Shown one piece after another: positions 1 to 8,261 of a DNA stretch of 64,000 nucleotides. The stretch covers positions 3,676-67,675 of the forward strand of contig CAYHXO010000008.1 of assembly GCA_964360635.1 (NCBI GenBank). The letters are read 5' to 3'. How positions within the stretch are numbered: position 1 is the first letter of the stretch; the number at the start of each line of letters is the position of its first letter. The notes beneath the pieces were generated by a model. That model had not been told where the DNA came from. It ran no database searches and worked only from the letters and a program-made list of their open reading frames with translations. The DNA comes from CALRGE01 sp964360635. GTDB taxonomy: Bacteria > Patescibacteriota > Gracilibacteria > UBA1369 > 2-02-FULL-48-14. A program made the position numbers and the translations under genes.

Positions 1-738
1 TTTAAAGAACCCAAAGAACTCGAGCCATAAGATTTTTAGGAAAGAACTTCTTCGATACGCACCTTTCCATATTCTTGGTATCGGAATTTCTTTATAATCA
101 AGTATCAATTTTCTAGCCGCATCTTTATTTTTTGATACATAAGATCCGGCTCTTATCCTTTGAAATAAGGCATTCGCTATTGAGTATCCTTCATTGCCAT
201 TATCGGTTATCGTAACGAAATTTTTCACTCTAGTGTGCTCAATTGTATGGGTCTTAATGCCCATTTTTCTTGCCACTTGGTACATTATTAAAGTGCTCGT
301 TGAAGCAATTGCCGAAAATACAACAAAATCCGGCTTCTCTTTCTTGTAAAAGTTAATAACTTCTCTAAAAGTTACCTGCATAATTTTAAGCATGTCTTCA
401 TACTTAAATAGTGCGTCGTTAGAATATTCCTTGATGGGATAGCTCATCATTAATAATCTATCCGCGAGAAAATATGGCCAAAGATTTGGTATCCCATATT
501 CTTTTTCCATTTGCTTCAAATATTCCAAATCCAATTTTTCTTCCTTTGCAGCTTTATAAATTCTAGCTTCATATATTAAGCTAGAAAAAATATTCTTATT
601 CCCACTCAGAAAATCCTCAGCTTTTTTCGATTGAACAAAACCGCAAAATTGATTGATTTCGCCATCCGCTCTAAATTTCTCACACATGGCGTAGGCCAAT
701 TTCGCAAAATTTCTCTGCATGAAAAAACAAGCTTTCAT
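1..738 (-). CDS. Partial protein resembling capsular polysaccharide biosynthesis/export proteins (C-terminus beyond window)
   Basis: An open frame of 246 codons begins at the ATG read leftward from 738 and runs off the window edge without a stop, so only the N-terminal part is visible. The protein is soluble and mixed helical. Residues about 135-170 (PDFVVFSAIAST, then GIKTHTIEHTR) look like the Rossmann-like crossover seen in capsule-synthesis glycosyltransferases of the KpsC/KpsS or LipA type. That resemblance is by eye and weak. The gene diverges from the pseB-like gene at 895 and lies at the edge of a glycan locus, which supports a role in glycan synthesis. The coding call is strong because the frame is long and uninterrupted; the function is tentative. 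Confidence 0.65.
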   Translation of the reverse strand, partial: MKACFFMQRNFAKLAYAMCEKFRADGEINQFCGFVQSKKAEDFLSGNKNIFSSLIYEARIYKAAKEEKLDLEYLKQMEKEYGIPNLWPYFLADRLLMMSYPIKEYSNDALFKYEDMLKIMQVTFREVINFYKKEKPDFVVFSAIASTSTLIMYQVARKMGIKTHTIEHTRVKNFVTITDNGNEGYSIANALFQRIRAGSYVSKNKDAARKLILDYKEIPIPRIWKGAYRRSSFLKILWLEFFGFFK

Positions 739-781
739 TTCGTATTGATTAGCCTATAAATCGATTGCATATCAGGGGGAT

Positions 782-809
782 ATTATATTTAACATTATAT
801 CTTGACCAA
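782..809 (-). promoter_or_regulatory. Candidate promoter for the leftward gene at 738
   Basis: On the minus strand TTGGTC (804-809) and a perfect TATAAT (782-787) are separated by 16 bases. Transcription would start near 775, giving a leader of about 37 bases before the ATG at 738. Seen in sequence; promoter activity is inferred. Confidence 0.5.
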
Positions 810-856
810 TGCATTGTAAATTAATGCTCGGAGTAGTCAAATTTCAGGTCAATCTG

Positions 857-884
857 TTGACACATAGCTGGCCTCAGGTATAGT
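857..884 (+). promoter_or_regulatory. Candidate leaderless promoter of the pseB-like gene
   Basis: A perfect TTGACA (857-862) is followed after 16 bases by TATAGT (879-884). Only 10 bases separate the -10 box from the ATG at 895, so the transcript would start within a few bases of the start codon. No Shine-Dalgarno sequence precedes the ATG. Confidence 0.7.
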
Positions 885-894
885 CATTCCACTT

Positions 895-1884
895 ATGTTT
901 GAAAATACAGATTTCTCATTTTTTGACGGGAAAAGCATCTTAATCACAGGAGGAACTGGTACTTTCGGTAAAGCCTTCACAAAGTTATTGCTTGAAAACA
1001 GTAAAGCAAGAAGGTTGATTATTTTTAGCCGTGACGAGTTAAAGCAGTCGCAATTGATTGAAGATTATAAAGAATACAATGATAGAGTCAGGTTTTTCTT
1101 GGGTGATGTAAGAGATAAAGATCGTTTGCTGAGGGCATTCAAAAGTGTTGATATTATTGCGCATGCCGCAGCCCTAAAGCATGTTCCAATTTTGGAATAC
1201 AACCCTTTTGAAGCGGTTAAAACCAATGTTATTGGAACACAAAATATAATTGATGCCGCGATTGATTGCGGAGTGGAAAGGGTACTTTTCATTTCAACTG
1301 ATAAAGCGGTAAGCCCGATTAATTTATATGGAGGAACTAAGCTGGTAGCGGAAAAACTTGTAATAGCGGCAAATTCCTACGGGGCAGGGAAGACTTTATT
1401 CTCAGTTTTAAGATACGGTAATGTTCTTGGCAGTAGAGGTAGTCTTTTGGATAATTTAAAGAAACAAATAGAAACGGGTACAGTTAAACTTACTGATGAA
1501 AGAATGACTCGTTTCTGGATAAGAATAGAGGATGCCGTTAAATTTGCAGCACATTCACTGGTGAATATGCAAGGTGGTGAGACCTTTATTCCACGATTAC
1601 CTTCCATGAGTATTAAAACTCTACTTGAAACTTTATCTGAAGGTTGCAAAATCGAGGTTGTTGGGATTAGACCGGGAGAGAAATTACATGAAACTCTTAT
1701 TACTGAAGAAGAATCCGTTAGGGGCGAAGAATTTAATGAAATTTTTATAATTCACCCTGATGTTTCTGAAAATAGCCGTAGACCTCGTGGACAAGGCAAA
1801 GCACTGCCGGAAGCATTTAGATATTCAAGCGACACAAATGCGGATTGGCTCAGCGAAACAGAACTTAAAGATTTATTAGTTTAG
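895..1884 (+). CDS. pseB: UDP-N-acetylglucosamine 4,6-dehydratase (inverting), PseB-like
   Basis: Extended SDR enzyme of the PseB/FlaA1/CapD group. PseB takes UDP-GlcNAc to the UDP-4-keto-6-deoxy-L-altrose-type sugar, the first step of pseudaminic acid synthesis. The nucleotide-binding motif GGTGTFG is at residues 19-25, the catalytic TDK at 135-137 and YGGTK at 145-149. The stretches FSRDELKQ, HAAALKHVP, RYGNVLGSRG and MTRFWI match PseB closely. The length (329 aa) is normal. It is a single-gene transcript; its last 4 bases overlap the end of the convergent acetyltransferase gene. PseC- and PseI-like genes elsewhere in the window support a nonulosonate role. CapD-like enzymes for other 6-deoxy sugars are the alternative. 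Confidence 0.85.
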   Translation: MFENTDFSFFDGKSILITGGTGTFGKAFTKLLLENSKARRLIIFSRDELKQSQLIEDYKEYNDRVRFFLGDVRDKDRLLRAFKSVDIIAHAAALKHVPILEYNPFEAVKTNVIGTQNIIDAAIDCGVERVLFISTDKAVSPINLYGGTKLVAEKLVIAANSYGAGKTLFSVLRYGNVLGSRGSLLDNLKKQIETGTVKLTDERMTRFWIRIEDAVKFAAHSLVNMQGGETFIPRLPSMSIKTLLETLSEGCKIEVVGIRPGEKLHETLITEEESVRGEEFNEIFIIHPDVSENSRRPRGQGKALPEAFRYSSDTNADWLSETELKDLLV

Positions 1885-2462
1885 ATGCTGTTTAGATTTG
1901 AAAATCTCTTTTTATGAGACTCGAAAAGTTCTTTGTAGTAGTCTTCGCAAATTAAGCCTAAATGTATTGCGTCATAATATTGGCTGTTTCTATAGATGTC
2001 GTGTTTAGCCCTTCCTTCAAGTTTAAAACCGGCTTTTATATAAGCTCCTTCCGCCCGTTTATTATCAGCGGTACATCCAAGGTAAACCCGTTCAAGATTT
2101 AACCTGTCAAATCCATAAAAAGTCATTAGTTCAATCACCTCCGTTCCATATCCTTTGCCCCAAACGGATTTATCGCCAAGCAAAATTCTCAATTCACCTT
2201 TTCTGGCGGTGAAATGCAGACCGTAGTAGCCGGTAAAACCAATTGTTTCTCCGCTGACTTTATCGACAATCATCAAAATAATATTTTTTTCTGAGATAAG
2301 ATCTTCTTCAATCCATTCTTTAACTTGTCTCACACTTTGAGGTCTCTGCCCATAGAACATGTATGTTGTTACTTCACCATCGTTTAACCAAGAAGCTATT
2401 AATTCAAAATCAGTTTCCGTAAGAGGTCTAAGCTCAATTCTTTCAGATTGTAAAAAAGCCAT
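1881..2462 (-). CDS. GNAT N-acetyltransferase, RimJ/RimL type
   Basis: A 193-residue GNAT acetyltransferase. The N-terminal IELRPLTETDFEL, the acetyl-CoA loop around WGKGYGTE and the C-terminal NKRAEGAYIKAGF are diagnostic of RimJ/RimL-type enzymes. It is last in the minus operon running from 7620, five bases after the GT-B/GNAT fusion gene. In nonulosonate clusters a GNAT enzyme (PseH) acetylates the 4-amino group made by the aminotransferase. That role is plausible here, but the neighbouring fusion carries a second GNAT domain and could do it instead. Its 3' end overlaps the convergent pseB-like gene by 4 bases. Confidence 0.85.
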   Translation of the reverse strand: MAFLQSERIELRPLTETDFELIASWLNDGEVTTYMFYGQRPQSVRQVKEWIEEDLISEKNIILMIVDKVSGETIGFTGYYGLHFTARKGELRILLGDKSVWGKGYGTEVIELMTFYGFDRLNLERVYLGCTADNKRAEGAYIKAGFKLEGRAKHDIYRNSQYYDAIHLGLICEDYYKELFESHKKRFSNLNSI

Positions 2463-2467
2463 TTTTA

Positions 2468-3841
2468 TTAATTACGCTTAGGATTATGATGAAAATCATC
2501 TACTTTGTCAATCGCAGGTTTTTCGTAATATAAAATTCCGTTCTCTTCGCGTTGAAGTTTGAATCCTGAGTAATCGGCAATATATTTGGAGGCATAGTTC
2601 TCGATTTTTATTTCTGCGCGAAGCGGTTCCGTAATAATCAGTGATAAGAGAAAAAGCATCTGTTTGCCTATGCCATGCCCTCTTGCCTCTCTTGCTATCG
2701 CCCAGGTTAATAGATAAGCATCTTTGGAAAAGTCTGCCCGAATTGAGCCAACAGGTCGGCCCATGCACATTACTATAAATAATTTTCTATCTTTGTCATT
2801 CAATACTTTATTCAGCCACGAAATATGATTTTCAATCTCAATTATTTCAGTAGTATGGCAGAATTTTCTGACCTCTGGGTCATTCCGCCACTTTAGCAGT
2901 ACATCAGCATCTTCGATTGTCGCCGGTCTAAGTTGTATACTGTTTTTTACTAATGCATTTAAGGAATCGATAACATTATCTCTTGCATTTTTCACTAATT
3001 TATAATCATTAATTACATGCTTTTCATCCATTAAATCAATGATGCTTTTTTCAAGGTCGGTTTTTTTATAAACGGCTTTGGTCAAACCTAATCGATTTGT
3101 TACAAGTGGATCTTTCACGTTCAGACCCGGTTGATAGCTCAAAACTTTTCTACCTGACATAGTTGCCTCAAAAAGAGCCATTGAATTCATACCAATAACA
3201 AGCTTGGCTTCTCGAATCAAGTCTGTTGTGTCAGATGTTGTAATCTCAATGTCCAAGTTTTCGAACTTGTTAAGATTTTTTGTTCGCGGATGCATTTTAA
3301 CTTTAATTTTCTTCTCAATTCCAAGATTTTTAAAAGCATCAACAAAGTCGTTTAAAATTTCAATTTCATTAAGACCTATGTTATTTTCAAGCTCGGTAAA
3401 GGGTTGGCAAAAAAATACAATCGAGTTTCCTTCATCCTCAATTTTTTTAAATTTATCAAAATAGGGATTTCCAGTCACGGAAATTTTTTCAGGGTCAAAG
3501 CCGGCCTCCATCAAATCAATTTTGGCAATGTCGTCCATTACAAAAATATAATCCGGCACTGCGTCTTTGAAGCGCACTTCATAGTTTACCCATGAGTCCA
3601 GAACCGCCACACTTTTAATCCCGATTTTTTTCGCTGCTCTAACAAATCTTTTATCTAAACTTTCATACGATGCACTTGTTCCAACTACGACGATAAAAGC
3701 GTTTTTTATGGCATTTTCAATCTCATCGTCACTTAAATGATTTTTAAAAACCTCACAATTTAACTTGGCCGCAACAGCTGCGATTGCATTGTATCCGCCA
3801 AGATCTTCCGCGGAAAAAATAAACTTATTATTTTCTTTCAT
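2468..3841 (-). CDS. Fusion of a GT-B-like glycosyltransferase/epimerase domain and a GNAT acetyltransferase
   Basis: Two domains are visible in 457 residues. Residues 1 to about 295 look like a GT-B fold of the UDP-GlcNAc 2-epimerase or CDP-glycerol glycerophosphotransferase kind: VVGTSASYESLDKR, then SVTGNPYFDKF, KMHPRTKN and a C-terminal NSMALFEATMSGRKV. Residues about 298-435 are a GNAT domain starting IQLRPATIEDADVLLKWRND, with RGHGIGKQ near residue 385. The start overlaps the preceding DegT gene by 14 bases. A PseG hydrolase is expected in a pseudaminate locus but no classical one is seen. This fusion could join hydrolase-like and PseH-like functions; that is inference, because the N-domain lacks the usual PseG glycine-histidine motif. 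Confidence 0.75.
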   Translation of the reverse strand: MKENNKFIFSAEDLGGYNAIAAVAAKLNCEVFKNHLSDDEIENAIKNAFIVVVGTSASYESLDKRFVRAAKKIGIKSVAVLDSWVNYEVRFKDAVPDYIFVMDDIAKIDLMEAGFDPEKISVTGNPYFDKFKKIEDEGNSIVFFCQPFTELENNIGLNEIEILNDFVDAFKNLGIEKKIKVKMHPRTKNLNKFENLDIEITTSDTTDLIREAKLVIGMNSMALFEATMSGRKVLSYQPGLNVKDPLVTNRLGLTKAVYKKTDLEKSIIDLMDEKHVINDYKLVKNARDNVIDSLNALVKNSIQLRPATIEDADVLLKWRNDPEVRKFCHTTEIIEIENHISWLNKVLNDKDRKLFIVMCMGRPVGSIRADFSKDAYLLTWAIAREARGHGIGKQMLFLLSLIITEPLRAEIKIENYASKYIADYSGFKLQREENGILYYEKPAIDKVDDFHHNPKRN

Positions 3842-5123
3842 ATTCTTTTAATTCCTCAATGTTCCTCTCAATTTTTTTCACCGCATCAACGAATAAATCA
3901 ATATCGGATTTTGACTGTGGCCTCTGGCACATGCTAGTATGCATGACTTCTTCAAAATACATTTTTTCTACGACGGGACAAATACCTTTTTCATAAGAGA
4001 TATTCTGAGGATACTCCGTAGAAACGAATGGAAATTGTGAATTTGGGAACATTTTTTTTTGTTGATAGACCGGAAGCAAATACAAGGGTTTTTGATAACC
4101 CTCCGCGATAGCAAAATTTTCAGCGCGCATTGCCTCAACAAAAGTTTTGCGCGTAATACCGATTTTCTCACTAATAATTTTGAACGGATAAATGTAATAG
4201 ACGTGTTTTGAATTTTCTAATGCCGGCGAAGGAACAAGCCAGTCAATTTCTTTCAGTCTTTCAGTAAAATGATCTGCCAAGGTAATCCTTTCGCAATTCA
4301 GAACATCAAGCTTTTTAAATTGTTCCAGAGCTACAACAGCATGTAGTTCGCTCATTCTGTAATTACTCCCAACTATTGCTTCAAACTCTCCGCCTTCCAC
4401 AATCATATCATTAACGACAGCTTCTCCATGATTCCTCACCAGCTGCGCGCGTAGTGCATAATTGTCATTGTTGGTGATTAAAACTCCTCCTTCCCCACAC
4501 TGCACGACTTTGTGAATGTTAAAACTGAAGACTCCAATGTCACCAATGGTTCCGGCAAGCTTGCCTTTATAACTTGCTCCCATTGCCTGAGCACAGTCTT
4601 CAATAATTTTCAAATTATACTTTTTAGCGATTTCCAAAATACGGTCAAACTTCGGGGTCCCGCCCATCAAATCTACAACAAAAATAGCCTTTGTTTGTGC
4701 GTTAATGTTTTTTTCTACCGATTCAGGGTCAAGACAAAAAGTCTCATCAACATCTGCAAAAACAGGAACGGCATTATTTAATAATACAGCACTTGCTGTC
4801 GCGCTCATTGTGTAGGGAGGAACGATAACTTGATCACCCGGTCCGATTCCTAGAGCTGTTACTGCAGCTTGTAAGCCAGTAGTCGCAGAATTAAAACTCA
4901 CGGCATGTTTGGTTCCAAAATATTCCGTGAACGCTTTTTCAAGTACTTTTACGTGTCTTCCGCCCAAAAATTTAGAACCGGCTCTTCCCAAAAAATCTGA
5001 CAAAAGTTCCTTGTTTGCAAAAATTGAATCTACGGCAGTTTTTTCTTCAGTATTAACTGTGTAATATGCAGGAAAAGTTTGATTTAAGATTGGTTTTCCG
5101 CCAAATAGTGCAAGCTCAGACAT
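3828..5123 (-). CDS. DegT/DnrJ/EryC1-family sugar aminotransferase
   Basis: PLP-dependent nucleotide-sugar aminotransferase of 431 residues. The phosphate-binding NSATTGLQAA, the cofactor-ring aspartate in IIEDCAQAMGA and the Schiff-base lysine K205 in FNIHKVVQCGEGG are all present, so it should be an active transaminase. The start MSELALFGGKP is typical of the SpsC/AHBA-synthase-like branch. It sits 2 bases after the oxidoreductase gene and overlaps the fusion gene downstream. It would install an amino group on a keto sugar. The exact substrate cannot be read from sequence; the better PseC match is the gene at 16004-17140. Confidence 0.88.
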   Translation of the reverse strand: MSELALFGGKPILNQTFPAYYTVNTEEKTAVDSIFANKELLSDFLGRAGSKFLGGRHVKVLEKAFTEYFGTKHAVSFNSATTGLQAAVTALGIGPGDQVIVPPYTMSATASAVLLNNAVPVFADVDETFCLDPESVEKNINAQTKAIFVVDLMGGTPKFDRILEIAKKYNLKIIEDCAQAMGASYKGKLAGTIGDIGVFSFNIHKVVQCGEGGVLITNNDNYALRAQLVRNHGEAVVNDMIVEGGEFEAIVGSNYRMSELHAVVALEQFKKLDVLNCERITLADHFTERLKEIDWLVPSPALENSKHVYYIYPFKIISEKIGITRKTFVEAMRAENFAIAEGYQKPLYLLPVYQQKKMFPNSQFPFVSTEYPQNISYEKGICPVVEKMYFEEVMHTSMCQRPQSKSDIDLFVDAVKKIERNIEELKEYERK

Positions 5124-5125
5124 TC

Positions 5126-6100
5126 TTAATTATTATTGCTACAAACACCCACGAATTCTAATGTTTTAAGCGCGTCTTCACCAGAGCAAATGGGTTTGGA
5201 ATTGTTTTCTATAGCGCCAATTAATTCCTCCAATCCTTCTTTCATGAATTCTCCACTCAATTTATTTTTGAAAGGGGGGGCTTGTTCAACAAGTTCTTTG
5301 TATCCGCCAAATAGTTCATGATCTTTTACCTCAAAATATTTAATTTCAAATCCACTTCTTGTTAAGAATATAGCGCCTTTTTCACCAAAAATCTGCAATT
5401 CAACATGCAAATAATTTTCATTATTTTGTGGTATTAAACTGAATAAAATCCCGGTATCGCTTTCAGCAACAAACGCATAATTTGCGTCGTTTTCGTACCG
5501 GCATTTTAAAGAGCTTTTTAAGGCTTTTATTCTCGTAAATTCTTCATCAACAAAAAATTGAACCAAATTAATTAAGTGTGAAGCGTTCGTAATTAATCCA
5601 TCTCCATAGTGTCCTGTTATTTTTTGAATTTTTCCTATTCTGCCACTCTTGATAAAATGAGATATCTCTTGATAAAGTGGGCTGAATCTTCGTAAATAAT
5701 TTACTTGTAATTTAATTCCATTTTCTTCGCAAATGCCAATCATTTTTTTTGCCACCTCAACACTATTTGCGATCGGCTTTTCACACCAAATTGCACGAGG
5801 TTTATGGGTGGCACATTTTGTTAAAATTTCCGCGTGACTTTCTTCCCAAGTACATATGCTAACAATATCCGGTTTTTCCTCATCAAGCATTTCTTCAATA
5901 TCACAGTAAGCTTTTGTCTTCCATTTCGCTGCAGCTTTTTCAGCCTTTTCCAGGCTTAAATCACAAACCCCGACAAGTTCAATTTTATCATTGTTGAAAT
6001 ATGCACCTGCATGACTTGAAATGACTTTTCTTTTGGAATCTTCATCATACTCACTTCCAATTCTACCACAGCCAATCACAACCGCTTTAAACTTATTCAT
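5126..6100 (-). CDS. Gfo/Idh/MocA-family NAD(P)-dependent oxidoreductase
   Basis: A 324-residue sugar dehydrogenase-type enzyme. The N-terminal Rossmann motif VIGCGRIGS (around residues 8-16), the acidic VCDLS end of strand 2 and the CEKPIA signature around residue 115 are all present. The C-terminal half would form the substrate-binding sheet. It overlaps the PIG-L gene by 8 bases and lies 2 bases before the DegT aminotransferase gene. Oxidoreductase plus DegT pairs commonly make 3-keto and then 3-amino nucleotide sugars, so such a partnership is likely here. Confidence 0.85.
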   Translation of the reverse strand: MNKFKAVVIGCGRIGSEYDEDSKRKVISSHAGAYFNNDKIELVGVCDLSLEKAEKAAAKWKTKAYCDIEEMLDEEKPDIVSICTWEESHAEILTKCATHKPRAIWCEKPIANSVEVAKKMIGICEENGIKLQVNYLRRFSPLYQEISHFIKSGRIGKIQKITGHYGDGLITNASHLINLVQFFVDEEFTRIKALKSSLKCRYENDANYAFVAESDTGILFSLIPQNNENYLHVELQIFGEKGAIFLTRSGFEIKYFEVKDHELFGGYKELVEQAPPFKNKLSGEFMKEGLEELIGAIENNSKPICSGEDALKTLEFVGVCSNNN

Positions 6101-6779
6101 CGGATTTTTGATAAATTAATTCAAACGCCTCCGCCGCGTTATATCCACACTGCCCACCACGAACTTTTGATAAAGCTTCTATATACTCTAATGATCTTGG
6201 ATGCGGGAAAGCTCTTAACTCATCTTTGTATGCAGACATTGCCTCGAGTTTTTTATTAATAGTTTCATTTACGTTTACAAAATAATTTGGAGAAAAAATA
6301 TTCCTTTTGTCAAAACTCCATTCGGTTGAAGAAGGAACTTCAAAGCTCAAAACAAGTTTAACACTTGAACCTTTAATTGGTCTGCACGCGGTTTTAACGG
6401 CTTCACATGTCAGTTGGTGGTCAAGGTTTCTATCAGTATTGCTATGTGTGAAAACTACATCAGGCTCAAATTCATTAATTATTTTTTCAATTTCTTTTAT
6501 TATCTCGAGCAGAGCTACGCTGTCAAAAGAATTATCAGGAAATTTCCTCATCACAAGTTTTTTTGCACCCAAAATTTTAGCGGCTTTTTTTGCATTACTT
6601 TCAAGTTCTTCAAACGCATTTTCAGAATGTTTCCCGCGTGCGTTTAAGCCTTGTCCCAAAATCAAAAACCAAACTTCAGCTCCATCAGTAATTTTTTTTG
6701 CTATTGTAGCACCGCATCCCAGTGTTTCATCGTCCGGATGCGCCGCGACTACAAGTATTTTTTTAAATTGGCTTTTCAT
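6093..6779 (-). CDS. PIG-L/LmbE family N-acetylhexosamine deacetylase
   Basis: A 228-residue zinc deacetylase of the PIG-L family. The metal-binding AHPDDE is at residues 13-18, and the second signature appears as FTHSNTDRNLDHQ around residues 111-123. Members remove acetyl groups from GlcNAc-type substrates. It is the second gene of the leftward cluster that starts at 7620. A separate candidate promoter with a perfect -10 box lies in the 52-base gap in front of it. In this setting it may deacetylate a sugar before re-acylation by the GNAT enzymes downstream. Confidence 0.88.
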   Translation of the reverse strand: MKSQFKKILVVAAHPDDETLGCGATIAKKITDGAEVWFLILGQGLNARGKHSENAFEELESNAKKAAKILGAKKLVMRKFPDNSFDSVALLEIIKEIEKIINEFEPDVVFTHSNTDRNLDHQLTCEAVKTACRPIKGSSVKLVLSFEVPSSTEWSFDKRNIFSPNYFVNVNETINKKLEAMSAYKDELRAFPHPRSLEYIEALSKVRGGQCGYNAAEAFELIYQKSDE

Positions 6780-6797
6780 GAAGTTTTATAGAACCGA

Positions 6798-6836
6798 ATT
6801 ATATAGCTAACCTTATATTTGAGCAAGGCTCTCAAA
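6798..6836 (-). promoter_or_regulatory. Candidate internal promoter overlapped by an inverted repeat
   Basis: Reading leftward, TTGCTC (6821-6826) is followed after 17 bases by a perfect TATAAT (6798-6803), 18 bases before the ATG at 6779. The inverted repeat TTTGAG-N7-CTCAAA (6818-6836) covers the -35 box and extends into the stop codon of the upstream gene. It could be an operator or a weak hairpin ending the upstream transcript. Confidence 0.5.
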
Positions 6837-7620
6837 ACTTTAGATCAATTAGTTTATTTAAAAGTTCATTTGATGAGGCGGCAAAAAGACCATGGTAATG
6901 AATTTTTTTTAAATCGTATTCAATTTCTTCTCCGTTTATGGATAGATATTCTCCGCCGGCCTCTCTTAGAATCAAGCCACCTGGCGCAATATCCCAAGTC
7001 TTAAATTCTACAGGTTTGAAAAGCAAATCGGCCTTTCCTTCAGCGATAAAACAGAGTTTAACTCCAAAACTTCCACATTCTAAATAATTCTCAACTCCAA
7101 TTTTATTTAATTTTTTAAGCGTTTCTTCATTAGCCTGGCTACTGTCGATATATGTGAATTTTTCTTTCAATTTTCCAAAGCCTAATTTTTTTATCAGCCC
7201 ATTCTCTTCGACAAAAGAACCCTCGTTCAACTTCGCATAATAAATTTTATTGTAGGCGGGGACACTAACTACGCCAAATATAACCTGTCCATCCTCAATG
7301 TATGCCATTTGACTGCAAAAACCATCGTAACCTTTTACGAAGCTTGAAGTTCCGTCTATAGGGTCAAGAAGCCAGTAATTTTTATGCTGTTTTTTCTGTG
7401 GAGTAGTTTCAAATTCCTCTTCGGATATGATTTCATCTTCTGGAAAACTTTTACGGATTTCATCAATTAAAAACTTCTCAATAATTATATCCGCGTCAAT
7501 CTTTACTTGAGTTCCCTTGTGTCTGACATCCCAATTTTGCAAGCGCAAGCCCATTATTTTCGAGCCTGCTAATTGACAAAGCCTCTTCGCGAATGTAAAT
7601 TTTTGGTCTAATTCTTGCAT
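6832..7620 (-). CDS. Inositol monophosphatase-family phosphatase (CysQ/IMPase-like)
   Basis: Mg-dependent sugar or nucleotide phosphatase of about 262 residues. SEEE at residues 66-69, the metal-binding DPIDGTSSF from residue 86 and the C-terminal WDIAPGGLILREAGG are the family signatures. The frame stays open to 7716, but I place the start at the ATG at 7620. This fits family length, avoids overlap with the divergent gene at 7647, and has a -10-like box TAATGT eight bases upstream. It heads the leftward operon and may dephosphorylate a sugar-phosphate precursor. CysQ-type 3'-phosphoadenosine phosphatase activity is an alternative. Confidence 0.85.
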   Translation of the reverse strand: MQELDQKFTFAKRLCQLAGSKIMGLRLQNWDVRHKGTQVKIDADIIIEKFLIDEIRKSFPEDEIISEEEFETTPQKKQHKNYWLLDPIDGTSSFVKGYDGFCSQMAYIEDGQVIFGVVSVPAYNKIYYAKLNEGSFVEENGLIKKLGFGKLKEKFTYIDSSQANEETLKKLNKIGVENYLECGSFGVKLCFIAEGKADLLFKPVEFKTWDIAPGGLILREAGGEYLSINGEEIEYDLKKIHYHGLFAASSNELLNKLIDLKF

Positions 7621-7646
7621 TACAGGACACATTAAATCACATTTGC
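7621..7646. promoter_or_regulatory. Compact divergent promoter with overlapping -10 boxes
   Basis: Only 26 bases separate two divergent start codons. On the plus strand TAAATC (7633-7638) lies 8 bases before the ATG at 7647. On the minus strand TAATGT (7629-7634) lies 8 bases before the ATG at 7620. The two boxes overlap by two bases, so polymerase could not use both at once. Recognisable -35 boxes are weak on both sides. Confidence 0.45.
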
Positions 7647-8261
7647 ATGGAAAAAGAACTAATTGTTGTGTTGGGTGGAATGATAGTTCGTGAAAAATCA
7701 GGGCAATGGCGATCATCAGAAATTCATGACCCGGGTGATAGATATGGCATCTGTGATGATATATTACGAGTGAAGGCGGCAGGTTTTCTTTTTGACCCTA
7801 TGGCAAATCAGTTTTTTCTTGCTTCCGGAGGAAAAGGACAACTTGCCGACAATCCTGATGCACCTACAATTTCACGTGTAATTAAAGATGAGTTAATTGT
7901 CCTTGGCATACCTGGCGATAGAATTTTACTTGAAGAAAATTCTAAAAATACGCTCTCTCAATTACATGAAATAATAAAAATGCCACTTTCCGATTACAAA
8001 CAAATATTGATAATTACGAATGAATGTCACTTGCCTCGCCTTGAGACTATGCTTCATAATGACAGCATGCTTAATGCAGTTTCCGATCGACACCAAATCA
8101 AAATTAAAAGTGCTGAAGATATTCTACTTGCATATGCTCCGACCGAATGGTCTGATCGCATTATGGAAGCTCGCATAAATCCGGCTATGATTAAACGGCG
8201 CGCAATGGAAGACCGAGGTATAAAAGATTTTTTGGCGGGAAAATATCATAGCTCCAACTAA
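7647..8261 (+). CDS. YdcF/SanA-like DUF218 protein
   Basis: A 204-residue protein of the DUF218 (YdcF/ElyC/SanA) family. Signatures are VVLGGMIV at the N-terminus, FFLASGGKGQ in the middle, the acidic EENSKNTLSQ and IITNECHLPR. Unlike ElyC or SanA it has no membrane segment, so it resembles soluble YdcF. The family binds nucleotide-like ligands and its biochemical role is poorly known; some members act in envelope biogenesis. It directly precedes the PseI-like gene with no gap, implying cotranscription. Confidence 0.8.
   Translation: MEKELIVVLGGMIVREKSGQWRSSEIHDPGDRYGICDDILRVKAAGFLFDPMANQFFLASGGKGQLADNPDAPTISRVIKDELIVLGIPGDRILLEENSKNTLSQLHEIIKMPLSDYKQILIITNECHLPRLETMLHNDSMLNAVSDRHQIKIKSAEDILLAYAPTEWSDRIMEARINPAMIKRRAMEDRGIKDFLAGKYHSSN

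Noticed and set aside
1065..1292. Minus-strand open frames lying inside the pseB-like gene
   Set aside because: They are antisense shadows; the plus-strand protein has full family motifs over the same bases.
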